Program-made: the position numbers and the translations under genes | Assembly: GCA_009792885.1 (NCBI GenBank) | Contig: WMCF01000033.1 | Span: 1,429,344-1,493,343 of the forward strand | Length of the DNA stretch: 64,000 nucleotides | Direction of reading: 5' to 3' | From: Eremophila alpestris peregrina | Lineage: Eukaryota; Chordata; Aves; Passeriformes; Alaudidae | Shown: positions 62,254-64,000 of the stretch, in pieces | Numbering within the stretch: position 1 is the first letter of the stretch | Layout of the letters: each line of letters begins with the position of its first letter | The notes under the pieces: model-generated | Told to the model about the DNA's origin: nothing | Seen by the model: the letters and a program-made list of their open reading frames with translations, nothing else | The model's database searches: none

Positions 62254-63822
62254 GTTTGGACAGGCCCAGGGGCGAGCTGCTGTTTGTCCCCCTGCAGTCC
62301 CACTCTGGGGCATGCAGTGCATGCATACAAAGGTGTGTGATATAAACCAGCGCATTTTAAGAGGAGGCACATGGTCTGAAATACGGGTCTCATCAAGATC
62401 ACTGATAATTTGTTTATTAATGCCTGTAGCACCTTAAAATTAAGCCGTGTCTTCCAGCCTTAGCTGTGGTATAAATAAAGTCGTACCTAAGCCTTTGTCC
62501 ATGGGCAATGATGTGATCTGTACGCACTCCGTTTGATTACATTCTGACAGGCATGCTGACCAAGAAACACTAGTTTACACCATGATCAAATGATAGCACA
62601 GTCATTCCTAACAAAATAGGAATAAAGGTATTGACATACGTAAGTTCAAAGTGATACTTAAAACCAATTCTGAATTCCATCCCACAGCCTCAAATATTTT
62701 CAGGAAAGTGTTAGTACTCCAGGCAGATTGTAAAACTTTAAAACAAATAAACAAACAAAAAATAAACAAACAGAAAACCCTTTGGATATTCTGAAAACTT
62801 TGTTTTCCTCATTCCATTTACATTAACTAAAAAGAATAAGAGGATCACTTGCAATATACTACACTGTCAAAAATAATTGTCTCTTTGGAGACTTGGTTGC
62901 GTTTTGTATCAATCTTTAAAGATATACTTCCTATCTTCAGTCTCTGCAGCTGATTCCAGGGCTACCAGTAACACAATACAGAATTTCATTCTCTTTGCAT
63001 GGAAAACATATTATGACTCATTCAGCTAAATTGCATGTGGGAGAAAAAATGCTCGAATCCTGCATGCAAAGTAATGTGGATATTTATGGGGGAAATTTTC
63101 ACGTACATTTTTTTTATTCTGGATAAAACACAGCAGTTTATTGCATGCAATATTGGGAACCTTTTAATAAAAAAAATACAGACTAAATGTATATCCAAAA
63201 TTTTTGCCTTCGAAGCTGAAATGTAAGAAGTATATCAGATATGAATCAAAGCCCAAATGTCCTCACTTACCTGCCAGAGCCAGCCAGAAAGCTGATATCT
63301 TTAGAACAAATGGTGATGGGCCTTATCCAGGAGCATTTCTGGCAGCCTGTTAGAGTGGGATAAGATATTACAACTGCTCTGAAATTGCAGAGTGACTCCT
63401 GTATTTCAGAATGTTCAGAACTTTCATTTAAATATAGTTTGTGAGCCCAGTCAGTGAGTCTTTATTTCTGGACTAATCATTACTTCGAGAGGAATATATT
63501 CCATATATTGATCAAATAGCGGTAAACTGAAATCTTCCCTCCTTGAAATTGAGGCTTGGAGCAAAGGAAAGATTCCCATCTAGTTTTATTTCTTAGTCAA
63601 AACTTGACAATGTCTATTTCCAAGTTAACATGTATATGTTTATATACATACTGATAGGAGAGTTGATGTAAAACTGCTGGAAATTGCCCCTTCCAAGTGG
63701 GTTTAAAATATGCCAGTTCCTCTTCATTGTGTGTTTTGGTCATTTATAAAGATGTATATTAATGCTCATCAATTCTTTTGCTAGTTTGGTTGGTTGGTTG
63801 TTGTTTTGGGTTTTGGTTTTGT

Positions 63823-63823
<1 letters not shown>
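62254..63823. other. Intergenic upstream of OTUD1
   Basis: AT-rich with no gene seen. An A-rich stretch of AAAC/AAAT units lies at 62735-62779. No second promoter or divergent exon was recognised. Confidence 0.5.
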
Positions 63824-63895
<72 letters not shown>

Positions 63896-63910
63896 TTGTT
63901 GTTGTTTTTT
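63824..63910. repeat. Long poly-T block with GTT tail
   Basis: Thirty-eight T, then GG, then 31 T, then a short (GTT)n run. CR1 elements have no poly-A tail, so this is not explained by them. It is either a simple-repeat expansion or an unreliable homopolymer in the assembly. Confidence 0.9.
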
Positions 63911-64000
63911 AATTCAGAAAAGGTATCTTGGTAGTTTGGTTTAGTGAATGTTCTGTCTGCTAGTAAATGTCAGAGCTGAGTACAGGATGGTGGGTTAAAG

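Noticed and set aside
61923..62432. 169-codon minus-strand frame over the OTUD1 promoter
   Set aside because: It runs through promoter elements and ends in Arg/Pro-rich sequence from GC boxes. No family is recognisable. Only its last 34 codons are kept as a possible uORF.
1..64000. tRNA, rRNA, snoRNA or microRNA genes
   Set aside because: I looked for B-box-like GGTTCGA words, C/D box pairs and obvious long hairpins by eye and found nothing convincing. A covariance-model search would be needed to exclude them.

Overview
The window looks like nuclear DNA from a bird. Two kinds of evidence support this. First, there are three clear CR1 LINE 3' ends, two of them ending in the CR1-type tail built on a short ATTCTATG-like unit. 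Second, there is one solo LTR of a common avian endogenous retrovirus type. The species cannot be told from the sequence; a passerine is plausible but unproven.

Only one protein-coding gene can be supported: OTUD1, an intronless OTU-family deubiquitinase on the minus strand near the right end (CDS 60606-61898, 430 residues). It lies in a CpG island of about 1.7 kb. Its promoter is upstream, to the right, and has a canonical TATA box, GC boxes, a near-consensus CRE and a CCAAT box. Its 3' UTR probably ends near 59380, just past the first AATAAA signal on that strand. In human, OTUD1 lies at 10p12 between PTF1A and KIAA1217, so the left 59 kb here is expected to be the gene-poor interval on the KIAA1217 side.

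Layout. 1-5.0 kb: AT-rich intergenic DNA with one G-quadruplex motif. 5.0-6.9 kb: a heavily decayed LINE reverse transcriptase on the plus strand. 7-11 kb: younger CR1 3' ends in opposite orientations. 11-38 kb: unique intergenic DNA with microsatellites, an isolated CpG-rich islet at 20.6-20.8 kb and a probable old LINE scrap at 32.5-32.8 kb. 38.0-38.5 kb: a tandem duplication interrupted by a single N and two poly-A runs, very likely an assembly artefact, followed by a pentanucleotide array. 38.5-59.4 kb: AT-rich DNA with homeodomain- and POU-type sites, a long CR1 (47.9-48.7 kb) and a solo ERV LTR (49.8-50.4 kb). 59.4-62.3 kb: OTUD1. 62.3-64 kb: intergenic DNA ending in a long poly-T block.

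No new gene system was found. The points most worth checking are the OTUD1 start (a TATA box 29 nt from the ATG, an upstream ORF, and an internal Met with a stronger Kozak context), the artefactual duplication at 38 kb, the orphan CpG islet at 20.6 kb and the clusters of developmental-type binding sites in the desert.
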